Source: Bacteroidales bacterium (GTDB lineage: Bacteria > Bacteroidota > Bacteroidia > Bacteroidales > Muribaculaceae). From it: a DNA stretch of 37,113 bases. Of the stretch, positions 24,269 through 32,085 are shown piece after piece. Numbering within the stretch: the stretch's first letter is position 1; each line of letters opens with the position of its first letter. Position numbers and translations under genes: made by a program. The stretch covers positions 166,118-203,230 of the forward strand of contig JAAVFK010000018.1 of the NCBI GenBank assembly GCA_014800785.1, written 5' to 3'. The notes under the pieces are model-generated. The model had not been told where the DNA came from and did not search any database. It saw only the letters and a list, made by a program, of their open reading frames with translations.

Positions 24269-25567
24269 TTATTCGTAATATTGCTTGTGGATGCCGAAGA
24301 CAAAGTGATCGACACGTATGATGGTGAATACAAGCACAATCGCTACGGCAACGCCGGTTACGATGAACGGGAAGAGGTTGGTGTGATTCGAGAAGATGCT
24401 CTCAAAGAGACCGATCAGAACCGGAACCAGCGAGATAGCCACATAGTTGGCGACCTGAAGATATGCGAGGGCAAGTGTAGACTTGGACTGGCTGACACAA
24501 ATCTGGGTTGCCTTGGTGTAGAAGATAGGCTGGGCAAGACCGTTGCCGAGACCTACGAGGGCCGAGGCGATAATATAGACCGGGAGCGAACGGGTGAACA
24601 CGAAGAGTGCGAAACCGAGCAAGATCATACCGGTGGCAAGGATAAAGGTTGCCTTACGGAAAACCTTCATTGTGCCGGTTACAACCAGACCGATGACGAA
24701 CATAGCCAGATAGAAGATCGAGGTCACGGTCGACACGTCTTCGGTAGACATATGGTATTCAGGCATCAGGTTCGGCAGGTAATAAGCCGGAACCGAAGTT
24801 GCGAATACGAAGAAGAAGTACGCGAGCAACAGCCATACGGTACGTCCGAGATAGAATCCGCCTGACACCTTCTGTCCCTTGGTGGAGAAACCGTCAGCAT
24901 CGACTGCGGGAACAACAACGGGAGCCGTTTTGATAGCGTCTTTCGCATCGCCCGAAGCGGCGGGTGCGGAAGTCTGATCGTAGTCGGATTCAGGAATCTT
25001 CTTAAGGAAGGGGATCAGCACAAGCGATACGAGCGGGATCAGGTAAACGAGGAACGGGAGGTGCCAGCTCTTGGCCGCAAGGAAACCGACCACGAAGGTG
25101 GCACCCACGAGAGCGATGTTGCCGATGGCGGAGATGATACCCATCTGTTTGGTGCGGTACTTACCGGTGAACACGTCGGCGATGAGGCCTGTCGAGAAGG
25201 GAAGAATCAGACCGCAACCGGCTCCGAGGAGACAGCTCAGCCAGATGAGCGACGTCAACGAATTCGAGAAGATGGAGAGCGCGCCGGCCACTATATACAG
25301 AACCGTGCCGGCCGTGATTACCAATATCTTGTGTTTTGTTTCCGAGAGTTTGCCCGAAAGGAGCACAAACGGAATGATTACTACGTTCGGAAGGACCGTC
25401 AGAAGCTGAATCTTAAAATCGGTTACATCCGGAAAAATTGAACGGAGGCTTCCCTCGATAGGTGTTACCGCCAGACCCGGAAGGTCGACGGCCAGCGAAA
25501 GCGACCAAATTGCAAGGACGACCATCATCGATATCGTTCCGTTGCCTTTACCTGTTTTGATTTGCAT
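24269..25567 (-). CDS. MFS transporter
   Basis: The 432-aa inner-membrane protein has about 12 hydrophobic spans in two halves with a charged, Ala/Pro-rich central loop (~residues 195-235: DYDQTSAPAASGDAKDA). The loop between spans 2 and 3 has GKLSETKHK, a degenerate form of the MFS motif, and TGLIADVFTGKYRTKQMG follows. Substrate is not readable. It sits between asparaginase and glutaminase, so it may import asparagine/glutamine or exchange the acidic product. The start ATG at 25567 is supported by a hydrophilic lead before the first span. Confidence 0.85.
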   Translation of the reverse strand: MQIKTGKGNGTISMMVVLAIWSLSLAVDLPGLAVTPIEGSLRSIFPDVTDFKIQLLTVLPNVVIIPFVLLSGKLSETKHKILVITAGTVLYIVAGALSIFSNSLTSLIWLSCLLGAGCGLILPFSTGLIADVFTGKYRTKQMGIISAIGNIALVGATFVVGFLAAKSWHLPFLVYLIPLVSLVLIPFLKKIPESDYDQTSAPAASGDAKDAIKTAPVVVPAVDADGFSTKGQKVSGGFYLGRTVWLLLAYFFFVFATSVPAYYLPNLMPEYHMSTEDVSTVTSIFYLAMFVIGLVVTGTMKVFRKATFILATGMILLGFALFVFTRSLPVYIIASALVGLGNGLAQPIFYTKATQICVSQSKSTLALAYLQVANYVAISLVPVLIGLFESIFSNHTNLFPFIVTGVAVAIVLVFTIIRVDHFVFGIHKQYYE

Positions 25568-25597
25568 GGCTGTGTGTTTTTCGTTAGTACTTCAGTT

Positions 25598-25639
25598 AGA
25601 TAGACCCTTCACCCCCATAGATAAACCCTTCCCCCCGTC
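25598..25639 (-). repeat. Two imperfect 21-bp tandem repeats in the glsA-MFS gap
   Basis: Plus-strand copies AGATAGACCCTTCACCCCCAT and AGATAAACCCTTCCCCCCGTC lie head to tail upstream of the MFS gene. They could bind a regulator or reflect slippage. Confidence 0.5.
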
Positions 25640-25656
25640 AGGAATCAGATCAGTTC

Positions 25657-26622
25657 TCAGTCTACAATCTCCACAGTATCTCCATTGAAGACACCGAGAC
25701 CGAGCTTATTCATAATTGACTTGATTGCAGCCTGGGCCTTAACGGAGTTTCCGGCTTCGTCCAACGGAGGAGCGAAAGCGGCAACACCAAGTAGTCCGGG
25801 CAGAACACCGAGTACGCCGCCGCCGACACCGCTCTTTGCGGGGATACCGCTGGTGTACATCCAGTCGCCGGTGTTCTGATAGAAACCTACTGACGAGATC
25901 AGCGTAGTGATCTTCGGAGCGAGATCGCGTGCGAACACCTCTTCTTTGGTCACGGGGTTTACGCCGCCGTTGGCGATAGTGCCGGCACATACAGCGAGTT
26001 GGGAGGCGGTGATACCGATACTGCACTGGCGGGTATAAAGGTCAAGGCTCATAGGCACATCGTCATAGATACGGTTGTAGTCCTTGAGCAGCCATGCGAT
26101 CGACCTGTTCTGGAAGTTTGTCTCGGACTCAGATCTGTAGAGTTCATCAAGAACTTCTGAACGAGAGCCGCAGAGAGCTTCGAAATTATTAATGATCGCT
26201 TCCCATTTGCCCCAGGAGTCGCCCTGCGGTTTCACCATAGAGCAGGCCGAGATAGCTCCGGCGTTCACGAGAGGTGTCGAGGGGTGATCATTTTCGAGAA
26301 GGATAGCGAAGATGGAGTTGAACGGGAGGCCCGTGGCGTCGGCACCGATCTGTTTGAGCACAGCCTCTGCGCCATACTGCTTGAGGATAAGGATGGCGGT
26401 GAGAACTTTCGATACGGATTCCACGCCGAATTTGTATTCTGTGTCTCCGACACTGATCTGAGTGCCGTCGAGAAGTGTCAGCGAGATACCGAACAGGTCG
26501 GGGTTGACATTGGCCAGAAACGGGATGTAGTGTGCGTTGACACCACCTTTGATGTCTTTGCACTCGGCATAAGCCTCTTCTACGGCCTGCCTGATCTGGG
26601 CCTTTGTGAGTGTCTTTTTCAT
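25657..26622 (-). CDS. glsA: Glutaminase A
   Basis: The 321-aa enzyme hydrolyses glutamine to glutamate and ammonia with a serine-lysine pair of the beta-lactamase fold: FGVESVSKVLTAILIL (Ser-x-x-Lys), then PFNSIFAILLENDHPSTPLVNAGAI, IANGGVNPVT and the KSGVGGGVLG loop. Cytoplasmic, full length. In gut bacteria this reaction supports acid tolerance through ammonia release. First gene of the glsA-MFS-ansA group, with an unusual repeated leader. Confidence 0.95.
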   Translation of the reverse strand: MKKTLTKAQIRQAVEEAYAECKDIKGGVNAHYIPFLANVNPDLFGISLTLLDGTQISVGDTEYKFGVESVSKVLTAILILKQYGAEAVLKQIGADATGLPFNSIFAILLENDHPSTPLVNAGAISACSMVKPQGDSWGKWEAIINNFEALCGSRSEVLDELYRSESETNFQNRSIAWLLKDYNRIYDDVPMSLDLYTRQCSIGITASQLAVCAGTIANGGVNPVTKEEVFARDLAPKITTLISSVGFYQNTGDWMYTSGIPAKSGVGGGVLGVLPGLLGVAAFAPPLDEAGNSVKAQAAIKSIMNKLGLGVFNGDTVEIVD

Positions 26623-26635
26623 AATCTTATTTTTT

Positions 26636-26684
26636 AGGAAGTGTGTTTTTCAGGAAGTGCGTCTTTCAGGTGAAGTACGTCTTC
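26636..26684 (-). repeat. Three tandem 16-17 bp repeats in the glsA leader
   Basis: Plus-strand units AGGAAGTGTGTTTTTC, AGGAAGTGCGTCTTTC and AGGTGAAGTACGTCTTC occur head to tail, ending 14 nt upstream of the glsA ATG. In the mRNA each unit reads like ACGCACTTCCT, so they may be binding sites or a translation control element. Confidence 0.65.
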
Positions 26685-26760
26685 AGCAATTATTCTTATG
26701 ATTTTCAAACATCCTGACAGCGATTTAGTTCATTAAATTTTCAATTATAGTCAGATATTA

Positions 26761-26800
26761 TAAAAAAATTCAGCGGCATGCTTTTGAAGCATGCCGCTGA
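26761..26800 (-). terminator. Terminator of the lysozyme-lipoprotein operon
   Basis: TCAGCGGCATGCTT and AAGCATGCCGCTGA form a perfect 14-bp stem with a 3-nt loop. Seven Ts follow on the minus strand, about 48 nt after the stop at 26848. Confidence 0.93.
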
Positions 26801-26847
26801 GTATATCGAGTATAAGTACGCGTTGCAATTCGGTGCAGACGAAGCGG

Positions 26848-27708
26848 TTACTTAACTTGAGGCGCGACGCTGTCCGTAAGCTGCTCCCTGCTCTTGAGAA
26901 GTTCGAGCCAGTAAGCGGAAGTGACCGTATCCGTGTGGTTCACCCCGTCCGGATCGGTGAAGAGGACGCGGGGCTGATCGTCGGGACTGTTGACATCGCC
27001 CATATAGACAGCCTTGGCGCCGTTTGGCGAGGCGAAGAAATAGGTGCGGACATCCGCGGTTCCCTCGACATTGCAACGGCCGATAAACACCGCTGTCGGG
27101 TCCCGGTCTATTTGCGTGCTGTCGGCCCAGACCATCATTCGATAATCTTTGCCGGCGTGCGCTTTCGGATTACGGTCAAGTCGATAGACGGCTGTTGAGG
27201 TAACTGAACGCATACACCCTATCGGACTCCACCCTTTGCGATATCTGGAGGGAAGACTTTCTATCTCCCTCTTCTCCAGTTCCGCGCGGTGAATCTTCTC
27301 GAGATGCGAGAGATAGGGAACGGTATATAGCTGCTCGTCGATCCAGAGATATTCTCCCTTGTCGAGCGTCCAGCCACGCCATCCGAGCGATGACCAGTCT
27401 GCATAGGGAGAGCCGATGATCATCTTGCGCAACGAGTCGTCGACAAGCGTCGGGTAATAGGCGCGCATCTGCTCTTCGGTGTTGATATCCCGCAGAGGAT
27501 AGGGGCGCACGAGAGGATAACTGACCATCGAGGCGAACCGCGCGGAGTCGTTGTCGCGCACGGCTGTGATCAAATCCTTGACTGCCTCCGGAATGGAATC
27601 GGCTCCCGCCGAGTCGCTGTCTCCATGGTTCCCGGAACCGCCTCCGCAGGCAGTGACGACAAACCCAAGGGCCGCCGTCAGAATAAGGTATAAAATTTTA
27701 TTCATCAT
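26848..27708 (-). CDS. Lipoprotein of unknown function paired with the lysozyme
   Basis: The 286-aa product starts MMNKILYLILTAALGFVVTAC, a lipoprotein signal with Cys ~21, followed by a Gly/Ser/Asp linker. The mature part has an alpha-helical start (AVKDLITAVRDNDSARFASMVSYPL), then YPLRDINTEEQMRAYYPTLV and a mixed region with WSSLGWRGWTL. It resembles a Bacteroidales family I cannot name. Its ATG overlaps the lysozyme stop (ATGA), so the two are made in a fixed ratio. A role as inhibitor, regulator or partner of the lysozyme is inferred from coupling only. Confidence 0.78.
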   Translation of the reverse strand: MMNKILYLILTAALGFVVTACGGGSGNHGDSDSAGADSIPEAVKDLITAVRDNDSARFASMVSYPLVRPYPLRDINTEEQMRAYYPTLVDDSLRKMIIGSPYADWSSLGWRGWTLDKGEYLWIDEQLYTVPYLSHLEKIHRAELEKREIESLPSRYRKGWSPIGCMRSVTSTAVYRLDRNPKAHAGKDYRMMVWADSTQIDRDPTAVFIGRCNVEGTADVRTYFFASPNGAKAVYMGDVNSPDDQPRVLFTDPDGVNHTDTVTSAYWLELLKSREQLTDSVAPQVK

Positions 27709-28400
27709 AACGTTGGATCCTTGGATAATTCAGATTCTGTGTTGGATAATTGTTTCTCATCGTTGACAATAGCGTCGGCGAGCCAGTCCATGAATACCGG
27801 AGCCGGTTCGTCGCCGTCTACAAACGGTTGCAGGAAAAGGGGTGCAGGCTCGGCCTGGGCAAGCTCGCTGCCGGCATAGAGATTCTCGAATTCCTCGATG
27901 CGGCGGCGCTTGATCTGAGCATGCTCTTTCCCGCGGTAACGACAATAAGAGATGTACGTGTCATGAATGTTCCGGTCACCCGCTTTCAACTTCGACACAA
28001 TAGACGATCTGTTGACTGCCCCGTGGCCGATGTTGTAGGCCAGCGTAGCAAGAAGAATCGAATCCTTACCATATGAACGGTAGATGGCACAAAGTTTCTT
28101 CAGGTCTTTACGCAACAACGCGTCGGCCTCTTTCTCAGAAAGAGCCCGACTGCGTGAAAACTTTTCACCGGGAAGAACTTTGTGGCCATATCCAACCAGC
28201 GGCCAATGCTTGGGCTGGTGGAGGGTTTCATATTTCTTAATGATAGTGACCGCTTTTTCAAATAAGTCTGTCTGCCTGATCTCACTCTTCTTTTCGGCAG
28301 CCGTGATATCAGTGAAAACCGATGAGCCACAGCCTGTAAACAGCGTCGAAAAGACCAGTATGAACATGACAAACACCATAGCGTATGTCTTTTTCATCAT
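27705..28400 (-). CDS. GH24-like lysozyme lipoprotein
   Basis: The 231-aa protein has a lipoprotein signal (STLFTGC, Cys ~24) and a T4-lysozyme-type domain: IIKKYETLHQPKHWPLVGYGHKVLPGE, with the catalytic Glu in KYE and the GYGH turn, then ALSEKEADALLRKDL and LATLAYNIGHGAV. It cleaves peptidoglycan, here from a membrane-anchored site. The nearest relatives I recall are lysozymes of Bacteroides conjugative transposons, but no transfer genes are nearby. The last ~50 residues form an acidic tail absent from those relatives. The upstream gap (28401-28586) contains an AGAAAATTG/CAATTTTCT inverted repeat and no gene. Confidence 0.88.
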   Translation of the reverse strand: MMKKTYAMVFVMFILVFSTLFTGCGSSVFTDITAAEKKSEIRQTDLFEKAVTIIKKYETLHQPKHWPLVGYGHKVLPGEKFSRSRALSEKEADALLRKDLKKLCAIYRSYGKDSILLATLAYNIGHGAVNRSSIVSKLKAGDRNIHDTYISYCRYRGKEHAQIKRRRIEEFENLYAGSELAQAEPAPLFLQPFVDGDEPAPVFMDWLADAIVNDEKQLSNTESELSKDPTL

Positions 28401-28418
28401 TTATATAACGCATCGCAA

Positions 28419-28449
28419 AGAAAATTGTTTTACGACGCATCAATTTTCT
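28419..28449. repeat. 9-bp inverted repeat upstream of the lysozyme gene
   Basis: AGAAAATTG and CAATTTTCT flank 13 nt, 19 nt upstream of the lysozyme ATG. It could be an operator or a leader hairpin. Confidence 0.35.
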
Positions 28450-28586
28450 GCAACATTGCCACCATTTTTCTAAACATTTTAGAGATAGCATTGGAGCAAA
28501 GATGAAAAATTAACAGCGATTTTTATGGCGTTTCCGGCAGCCTTTTTCCGGTTCTTTCCACGGCTCTGTCCGCTGGGATGGTCGGG

Positions 28587-29198
28587 TCAATCCTCTGGCT
28601 CTCCCGCCACGCTTTCGGACGGATTTTCGGGAGGCAGAAGGATAGCCGGATTGACAGAGTCGACATCGGTGACCACGAGCTTGCTCGATCCGCGCCACGG
28701 AAGAGTGGCGTGATATTTCTTGTAGGTGACTCTCAAGGGGACGCCACGGTCAAGATACCCTCTGAGCGTGCGCGCAACCTCCTTGTCAGTGACCGAAAAG
28801 ATGAAGTCGCGGTTGTAGATCTGAGTCGTGTCGTGCATCTCCTTGTACGGCAGGAGCACCCCTTCGTATGTCTTGAAGACGGTCCCGCGATATTCGATGC
28901 TTTCCAGATACCCGCTCTGAGTCGCTCCTTCGACATAGGGTGAGGCATATCTGAGCCAGAACCCGATGCAGGCGGCTATAGCGAGCACGGCCACGCCGAG
29001 CCACACCCATACGATGTGTCGGCGGGGATGATGGGGAAGGATATGGGCGAATTCCGATTCTTCCTCATCCCAGTAGTCGGGATTGTCGGGAGTCAGACGG
29101 GGTTTCTTCGGCTCCTCCGGTTGCTCAGGGACGTCAGGCCCGTCGAAATAATCGGGCTTGTCGTCTTCGTCATCGCTGAAGTTGGGACGGAATTTCAT
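28587..29198 (-). CDS. Single-pass membrane protein with acidic cytoplasmic N-terminus
   Basis: The 203-aa protein has an acidic, Pro-rich N-terminal 55 residues (DDEDDKPDYFDGPDVPEQPE), one membrane span at ~61-83 (HIVWVWLGVAVLAIAACIGFW) and a ~115-residue outer beta domain (GYLESIEYRGTVFKTYEGVL ... YLDRGVPLRVTYKKYHATLPW). I do not recognise a named family, but similar Bacteroidales proteins exist. It follows the flippase-like gene by 21 bp, so they likely form one operon and may act together in the envelope. Confidence 0.78.
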   Translation of the reverse strand: MKFRPNFSDDEDDKPDYFDGPDVPEQPEEPKKPRLTPDNPDYWDEEESEFAHILPHHPRRHIVWVWLGVAVLAIAACIGFWLRYASPYVEGATQSGYLESIEYRGTVFKTYEGVLLPYKEMHDTTQIYNRDFIFSVTDKEVARTLRGYLDRGVPLRVTYKKYHATLPWRGSSKLVVTDVDSVNPAILLPPENPSESVAGEPED

Positions 29199-29219
29199 TG
29201 GCAGCTATAATTTTGGAAT

Positions 29220-30275
29220 TTAAGACTTTGAAACCGCGTTTTCGGAGACCGGCTTGGCAGAAGCGCGTCCGGAATCGCGTGCTATGTAGATCATGGTGAA
29301 GATCCCGAGAAGCACGAGCATGACGGTCTGTCCGCTCCATTGGAGCATCGAGAAAGCGACGCCCTCGCTGTCGGTGACGCCATAGAGCGAAAGGCCGAAC
29401 ATGACCGCCAGGTTCCAGGGGCCGAGACCGCCGTTGGAGGGGATGGCCATACCGACCGAACTCAGTACGAAGGCCACCAGACACGGAATCAGACCGAAGG
29501 CGAGCGAGGACTCCTCACACAGCCGCTCCGTGAAGCCGAAAGCGAAGAAAGCGACATAGAGCTGAATAAAATAACATCCCCAGAGAGCAATCGTCAGCAG
29601 AATGAATTTGCCACGACCCGGCATAGTGAGAACGGCCGCGAATCCGTTCCATATCTGCGAGGCGACATGACGTCCCTTGCGGACAAGGGGATTGTTCTTG
29701 AACAGCAGCGCGATGCCGACCACAAAGCCGACACTGGCGATACCTACAACCCACCATACCGGATTGCGCAGGACACCGAGGATGTCGCGTCCCACGGCAT
29801 ATTTATCCATAAAGGCCTCTATTGATCCGAACGCCACGGCGAGCGCAAGCAGAAAGAGCACAAGAACGGCCACGGCATCAGCGGCACGGTCAGCAACGAG
29901 TGAACCGAGCACGGTCGCGAACGGAGCTTTCCCCTTGCGCGAGACATAGGTGCACCGCCAGACCTCTCCGAGACGCGGAAAGAGCAGATTCAGAGCATAG
30001 CATCCGAAAATAGAACAGCTCAGGGCCATAAGAGGCACCTCGATATCAAGTGAACGCAACTGCAGACGCCAGCGCATAGCCCTCACGACGTGCGAAACCA
30101 CGCTCAGACACATCGCCAGCAGGATCCACCAGTAGCAGACCGGTCCGCGGAGTATCTCCATCATCGTTCCGAAGGGCACCTTCGAGAACATATACCATAC
30201 CAGCCCCACAGTCAGCAAGACCGGGATTCCGATACTGAAAATTTTTCCGATTATGTGCCTTGCGCGTGCTATCAT
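29220..30275 (-). CDS. Flippase-like membrane protein (LPG synthase TM / UPF0104 type)
   Basis: The ATG at 30275 (MIARARHIIGKIFSIGIPV) is chosen over the ORF start at 30341, which would cover the promoter. The 351-aa protein has about eight spans and family motifs LLAMCLSVVSHVVRAMRWRLQL, FPRLGEVWRCTYVSRKGKAPF, LVADRAADAV, and GMAIPSNGGLGPWNLAVMFGL. Members resemble the membrane part of lysyl-phosphatidylglycerol synthase and are thought to move lipids or lipid-linked sugars. No synthetase domain is present. Confidence 0.88.
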   Translation of the reverse strand: MIARARHIIGKIFSIGIPVLLTVGLVWYMFSKVPFGTMMEILRGPVCYWWILLAMCLSVVSHVVRAMRWRLQLRSLDIEVPLMALSCSIFGCYALNLLFPRLGEVWRCTYVSRKGKAPFATVLGSLVADRAADAVAVLVLFLLALAVAFGSIEAFMDKYAVGRDILGVLRNPVWWVVGIASVGFVVGIALLFKNNPLVRKGRHVASQIWNGFAAVLTMPGRGKFILLTIALWGCYFIQLYVAFFAFGFTERLCEESSLAFGLIPCLVAFVLSSVGMAIPSNGGLGPWNLAVMFGLSLYGVTDSEGVAFSMLQWSGQTVMLVLLGIFTMIYIARDSGRASAKPVSENAVSKS

Positions 30276-30308
30276 CGTGCGAAGTTGATATTTTGGCTTA
30301 TTGCTACG

Positions 30309-30316
30309 CAAAATTA
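30309..30316 (-). promoter_or_regulatory. -7 box of the flippase-like gene
   Basis: The minus strand reads TAATTTTG, predicting a start near 30302 and a leader of ~27 nt. The -33 element is not clear. It lies in the 68-bp divergent gap with the LRR gene at 30344. Confidence 0.5.
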
Positions 30317-30343
30317 ACGATTTTTTTCCGTATCTTCGCACCG

Positions 30344-31147
30344 ATGAAACAGATTGCCCTCATTTCTTTGTTCATATTGGCCCTCGCCGTCTTTTCAGCG
30401 TCGGCCCGAACCGTAGTCATCGGTCCGGAAACGTCACGCATCGAGGCTTTCCGATATGGTGGCACCGCTGCGCCGGACACACTGCGTATCTTGCCGCGCG
30501 GAGACGCACCTCTCGAAGTGGAGGAGTATGCATTCTGGGAAGGACGCGCTTTGCGGGCGATAGAATTTCCGCCTGAGTGTCGGGTACATATCCGTGAGGG
30601 GGCTTTCCGAGGATGCGGAGGTCTGCGGAAAATCATCTTGCCCGCAGAATGTGTGCTTGATGGCCAATATATATTCAGTGACTGCTTCTCGCTTGAGGAG
30701 ATCCTCTTGCCGGAGAGTCTGACCGTTATCCCTCCCCACACCTTCTCCTACTGCATCTCACTGAAAAGCATACTTTTTCCGAAGGGACTGAAGCGCATAG
30801 GCAACAATGCGTTCAGCGAATGCCGCGCGCTCGGAGAGGTCTGGATTCCAGATAGCGTGACGGAGCTCGAGAGCTACGCATTCTCCGAATGTATCGAACT
30901 GAGGGAGGCCCGACTGCCGGCCAACGGCGCCATGTTAGGGGAATTGCTATTCAGCGGATGCCGGAACCTGAAAGTGCTGATCGAGCCGAGTCCGGAGGTT
31001 CCAACGCTGGACTGCGACAGCTTCCTCTTCGAGCCCGACGAGGCGAATCTCTACCGCTCCTGCTGTCTGAAAGTTCTTCCGGAAGCCATGGGGGGCTACC
31101 GCCACGCCCACGCCTGGTCCCGCTTCAAGACAATCACGTCCCTCTGA
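30344..31147 (+). CDS. Short BspA-like LRR_5 secreted protein
   Basis: The ATG at 30344 is chosen because MKQIALISLFILALAVFSASA is a signal peptide; the ORF-track start at 30260 lies in the divergent promoter region. The 267-aa protein has ~6 BspA-type leucine-rich repeats (LRKIILPAECVLDG..IFSDC; LKSILFPKGLKRIGNNAFSEC; LGEVWIPDSVTELESYAFSEC). Unlike the other two LRR proteins here it ends without a recognisable sorting domain (HAWSRFKTITSL), so it may be periplasmic. A TATCTTCG box ends only 5 nt before the ATG. Confidence 0.87.
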   Translation: MKQIALISLFILALAVFSASARTVVIGPETSRIEAFRYGGTAAPDTLRILPRGDAPLEVEEYAFWEGRALRAIEFPPECRVHIREGAFRGCGGLRKIILPAECVLDGQYIFSDCFSLEEILLPESLTVIPPHTFSYCISLKSILFPKGLKRIGNNAFSECRALGEVWIPDSVTELESYAFSECIELREARLPANGAMLGELLFSGCRNLKVLIEPSPEVPTLDCDSFLFEPDEANLYRSCCLKVLPEAMGGYRHAHAWSRFKTITSL

Positions 31148-31175
31148 CCGATTCACATATCTCCAATTATATGCA

Positions 31176-31213
31176 CCCCGGGCGTCAAGGATCGCGATCC
31201 TTGACGCCCGGGG
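31176..31213. terminator. 38-bp perfect palindrome between convergent genes
   Basis: Two 19-bp arms, exact reverse complements with no spacer (centre TCGCGA at 31192-31197), begin 28 bp after the LRR stop. GC-rich ends (CCCCGGGCG) and no T run. A bidirectional terminator is the simplest reading, although it lacks U tracts. The rest of the 31148-31301 gap holds nothing visible. Confidence 0.6.
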
Positions 31214-31301
31214 AAACAATATAACTTATGGCTATGTACTTGATTTAGGATTGACCTGCCGAAAAACGTTTGACCTCTTGTAAGCGTTTGGCCCGTCGCA
31301 A

Positions 31302-31934
31302 TCAGAGATTGGCTGCGGTCATCGGGACAGCGTTGGTGGGAACGACGCTGATCAGGAGAACGAACTGGCCCTCGCGGTCTGCGGGGATGGCGCCTGCGGG
31401 CAGATCTTCGCCCGGAGTCTCGGATGCCACCTCTTCGGTGAGAGCGAGATGGAAGTCACCTCCGCTGAAAGCTCCGGACACATCGAAGAGCGAATCGGTC
31501 TCGAGATCAGAGCCGAGCGTGAGACCCATATCGGAAAGCTCCTGAAGGAGAGCCGAACAGAATTCACACTGCTCGTGATTGGCCGCGTTGCGCTGCGTTG
31601 CCTCATAGGGGAAGTAGAAGATGTAGCCGTATCCGGCAACCTCTCCACGCTCGTAGCGTGCCATCGCCTCTACTTCGGGCGACTGCCCTTCGTAGACCAG
31701 AACGAAACCGTTGTCTGACGAAAGCCATTCGGCTCCTTCTTCCACCTCGGGAAGCGTTTCGAAACGTGCCTGTGCCTCTCTTCTGCATTCGGATTCGGAA
31801 CAACCCGGATCCGCCACGCCGTAAACCTTACCGATCAGATCGGCAGCGTTTACCGTCACCGGTGCCTTCGCGAAAGCGGGCATGGCGACGAGGGTCATGA
31901 GGAGTGCGGAGATTGAGGCGATGATGCTTTTCAT
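31302..31934 (-). CDS. Secreted protein of unknown function with paired cysteines
   Basis: The 210-aa protein has a signal peptide ending MPAFAKA. It contains CSESEC and CEFC motifs in the mature part, and a hydrophobic aromatic segment VAGYGYIFYFPYEATQRN that suggests a compact fold. The CEFC pair is not in a thioredoxin context. The tail (GQFVLLISVVPTNAVPMTA) is beta-like. I do not recognise the family; it could be periplasmic with a disulfide or a metal site. It stands alone between a palindrome and the mrp terminator. Confidence 0.75.
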   Translation of the reverse strand: MKSIIASISALLMTLVAMPAFAKAPVTVNAADLIGKVYGVADPGCSESECRREAQARFETLPEVEEGAEWLSSDNGFVLVYEGQSPEVEAMARYERGEVAGYGYIFYFPYEATQRNAANHEQCEFCSALLQELSDMGLTLGSDLETDSLFDVSGAFSGGDFHLALTEEVASETPGEDLPAGAIPADREGQFVLLISVVPTNAVPMTAANL

Positions 31935-31968
31935 TGTTTTGTTCTGTTCGTTATGGCATTTAAACCGA

Positions 31969-31998
31969 AAAAGAGCGCCGATGGTTCGACGCTCTTTT
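31969..31998 (-). terminator. Terminator downstream of mrp
   Basis: AAAAGAGCG pairs with CGCTCTTTT around a 12-nt loop, ending the minus-strand mrp transcript ~88 nt after its stop; the stem itself ends in Ts followed by TTCGG. Confidence 0.7.
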
Positions 31999-32085
31999 AA
32001 AATTTAACTAAAAAAGTAACATAAGAGATCTTGACAGACAGTCGTCCTAAAGAACCAACTATCTATCCGTCACCACTATGCAAGA

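Noticed and set aside
26636-26684. CRISPR-like array
   Set aside because: Three short adjacent repeats without spacers; no cas genes in the window.
27705-28400. Remnant of a conjugative transposon or prophage because of the lysozyme
   Set aside because: No integrase, tra, mobilisation or phage structural genes nearby; the gene is a lipoprotein in a two-gene operon with its own terminator.
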